A DNA stretch of 8,195 nucleotides from Verrucomicrobiales bacterium (GTDB lineage: Bacteria; Verrucomicrobiota; Verrucomicrobiia; Verrucomicrobiales; DEV007). A model generated the notes under the pieces. The model searched no databases, was not told the DNA's origin, and saw only the letters and a program-made list of their open reading frames with translations. The DNA is taken from NCBI GenBank assembly GCA_022424805.1, contig JAKMGR010000480.1:1-8195 (forward strand). Direction: 5' to 3'. Below, in pieces: positions 7,132-8,195 of the stretch (position 1 is the first letter of the stretch; the number at the start of each line of letters is the position of its first letter). Position numbers and translations under genes: made by a program.

Positions 7132-7617
7132 ATGAGCGACAGCGAATCAAAAATTGCCGATGCCATTGCCAATCCTCAGAATATGGGGGAAATGTCCGAT
7201 GCTGATTCCGTCGGCACGGTTGGCAATCCTGAGTGCGGTGACATGGTTCGCATGTGGCTGAAGTTTGATCATAAGAATGGGAAAAAGATCATCGACAAAG
7301 CCTCCTTCCAGAGTTTTGGCTGCCAGACCGCAATCGCCGTGGCAAGCATGGCGACGGAAATGCTCAAAGGGAAAACCGTCGAAGAAGCCCAGGAGCTGAA
7401 TTCCAAAGATTTGTCGGCCCCGCTCGGCCCCTTGCCTCCCATGAAAATCCATTGTGGAGAAATGGTCGAAGGAGCTCTTCGCGATGCACTCAACGAAGAT
7501 TCTGAAAGTTCAGAGCCAACGCAAACGTCTCAGCCTGCGACCAATACTCTACTTGGTGATATGAACGAGCCTTCTCTCAAATCCGGCAAGCTCAAGGTCG
7601 TGAAAATCGACGATTAA
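7132..7617 (+). CDS. IscU/SufU-like (NifU N-terminal type) Fe-S cluster scaffold protein
   Basis: A 161-residue scaffold protein on which [2Fe-2S] or [4Fe-4S] clusters are built from iron and from sulfur supplied by a cysteine desulfurase, before transfer to target proteins. All key residues of the IscU fold are present: Cys35 and Asp37 in GNPECGD, Cys64 in SFGCQTAIA, and His107-Cys108 in PPMKIHCGEM. The LPPMKIHC segment corresponds to the LPPVKIHC segment of IscU that HscA recognises. The N-terminus (SKIADAIANPQNMGEM) aligns with that of IscU, which supports the ATG at 7132. After the fold, residues about 121-161 form an extra polar tail rich in Ser, Thr, Glu and Gln that ends in SLKSGKLKVVKIDD and is absent from IscU of about 128 residues. 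It is followed 44 bases later by sufT. Whether to call it iscU, sufU or nifU-like cannot be decided without the neighbouring desulfurase gene. Confidence 0.93.
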   Translation: MSDSESKIADAIANPQNMGEMSDADSVGTVGNPECGDMVRMWLKFDHKNGKKIIDKASFQSFGCQTAIAVASMATEMLKGKTVEEAQELNSKDLSAPLGPLPPMKIHCGEMVEGALRDALNEDSESSEPTQTSQPATNTLLGDMNEPSLKSGKLKVVKIDD

Positions 7618-7626
7618 TCCCCAACT

Positions 7627-7647
7627 TTTCACCTTTTACCGCGGCGC
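7627..7647 (+). repeat. Leader motif copy 2, before sufT
   Basis: The second copy of the leader motif, matching the one at 7102-7122 at 17 of 21 positions, including the unbroken TTTCACCTTT. It begins 9 bases after the scaffold gene stop and ends 14 bases before the sufT ATG. Its GC-rich end (CCGCGGCGC) could pair with itself (CCGCGG is a palindrome). No TATACT-like element precedes this copy, so it is not simply a shared promoter. Confidence 0.4.
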
Positions 7648-7661
7648 AGCCGCATCACATC

Positions 7662-8195
7662 ATGCACGAAGAAATTGAACTCACTCGCGAAGTCGAAGCC
7701 ATCCAAATTCCCAGTGGGGATCTTGTTCATCTGCCTCAAGGCACCAAGGTAATGATCACCCAGGCGCTCGGTGGAACTTATACGGTAGCCACCCAGTCGG
7801 GTCTCGCTCGCATCAAATCGGAAAATGCCGACGCCCTCGGAATCGATCTCGAAGTCGAGAAGGAAAAGAAGTCAGTCACCGCTCAGAAGGTTGCCGACGG
7901 CGATTTTCAAGGTGCTGTATGGGAGCAGCTCAAACTCGTATTCGATCCCGAAATTCCCGTTAACATCGTCGACCTTGGATTGGTCTACGATTGCTCCATC
8001 AGGGAAGAAGAAGGCCAGCAGAACGTGGAGATCAAGATGACGTTGACCGCTCCCGGATGTGGAATGGGACCAACGATCGCGGCAGATGCGCAGTCAAAAA
8101 TTCTTATGCTCGAAGGAATCGATAATGCCCAGGTCGACCTCGTCTGGGACCCTGTCTGGAATCAGGACATGATTTCCGAAGAAGGGAAGATGAAG
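7662..8195 (+). CDS. sufT: SufT-type MIP18/DUF59 family Fe-S assembly protein (end cut by window edge)
   Basis: 178 residues are visible with no stop; long-form SufT proteins are about this length, so only a few residues are probably missing. SufT proteins help to mature or insert Fe-S clusters, especially when iron is limiting or demand is high. The N-terminal domain typical of long SufT is present: ELTREVEAIQIPSGDLVHLP (6-25) and MITQALGGTYTV (31-42). The MIP18/DUF59 domain follows from about residue 83, with the signature DPEIPVNIVDLGLVYD (95-110), then LTAPGCGMGP containing the conserved Cys133, and VDLVWDPVWNQDM (158-170). The ATG at 7662 gives the full family N-terminus; no Shine-Dalgarno is visible. 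Its place after the scaffold gene supports a joint role in cluster assembly; suf desulfurase and sufBCD genes may follow outside the window. Confidence 0.93.
   Translation, partial: MHEEIELTREVEAIQIPSGDLVHLPQGTKVMITQALGGTYTVATQSGLARIKSENADALGIDLEVEKEKKSVTAQKVADGDFQGAVWEQLKLVFDPEIPVNIVDLGLVYDCSIREEEGQQNVEIKMTLTAPGCGMGPTIAADAQSKILMLEGIDNAQVDLVWDPVWNQDMISEEGKMK

Noticed and set aside
1..8195. tRNA, rRNA, CRISPR array, insertion sequence, toxin-antitoxin or defence system
   Set aside because: None was seen in reading the window. The coding regions are housekeeping, transport and exported enzymes, and the gaps are too short for hidden genes.

Overview
The window looks like chromosomal DNA from a member of the PVC superphylum (Planctomycetota-Verrucomicrobiota-Chlamydiota), most likely Verrucomicrobiota. 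Three things point there. A large exported protein combines a sorbosone-dehydrogenase-like propeller, a helical-repeat middle and a C-terminal CxxCH haem domain, an architecture typical of Pirellula and Verrucomicrobium relatives. It lies near a secreted S1-type sulfatase. There is also a small basic secreted protein of a style common in Verrucomicrobia. This assignment rests on protein recognition only; no rRNA or other marker is present. Clear Shine-Dalgarno sequences are largely absent.

Left block (1-3059, all minus strand). Reading leftwards along the minus strand come a short secreted His/Arg/Tyr-rich protein (2694-3059), a strong hairpin terminator (2631-2664), a Na+/phosphate cotransporter-type membrane protein with a PhoU-like cytoplasmic tail (806-2560) and the first 254 residues of an exported sulfatase (1-764, cut by the window edge). 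The 41-base gap between cotransporter and sulfatase would allow co-transcription.

Middle block (3171-6418, minus strand). pssA (phosphatidylserine synthase) is followed directly by the exported cytochrome/propeller protein. The pssA stop is 20 bases from the preferred start of the next gene, so the two are probably one transcript.

Right block (6494-8195, plus strand). Divergent from pssA is a three-gene iron-sulfur cluster assembly group. It encodes a fusion of a DUF1858-type CxxC domain with a rhodanese-like domain lacking the catalytic cysteine, then an IscU/SufU-like scaffold with all three ligand cysteines, then a SufT-type MIP18/DUF59 protein that runs off the window almost complete. 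The scaffold and sufT genes carry closely similar leader sequences just before their start codons.

No RNA genes, insertion sequences, CRISPR arrays or prophage genes were seen. Most of the window is recognisable conserved chromosome. The most interesting points are the pseudo-rhodanese fusion placed next to the Fe-S scaffold, the repeated leader motif, the His-rich small secreted protein and the calcium-loop-like motifs in the cytochrome protein.
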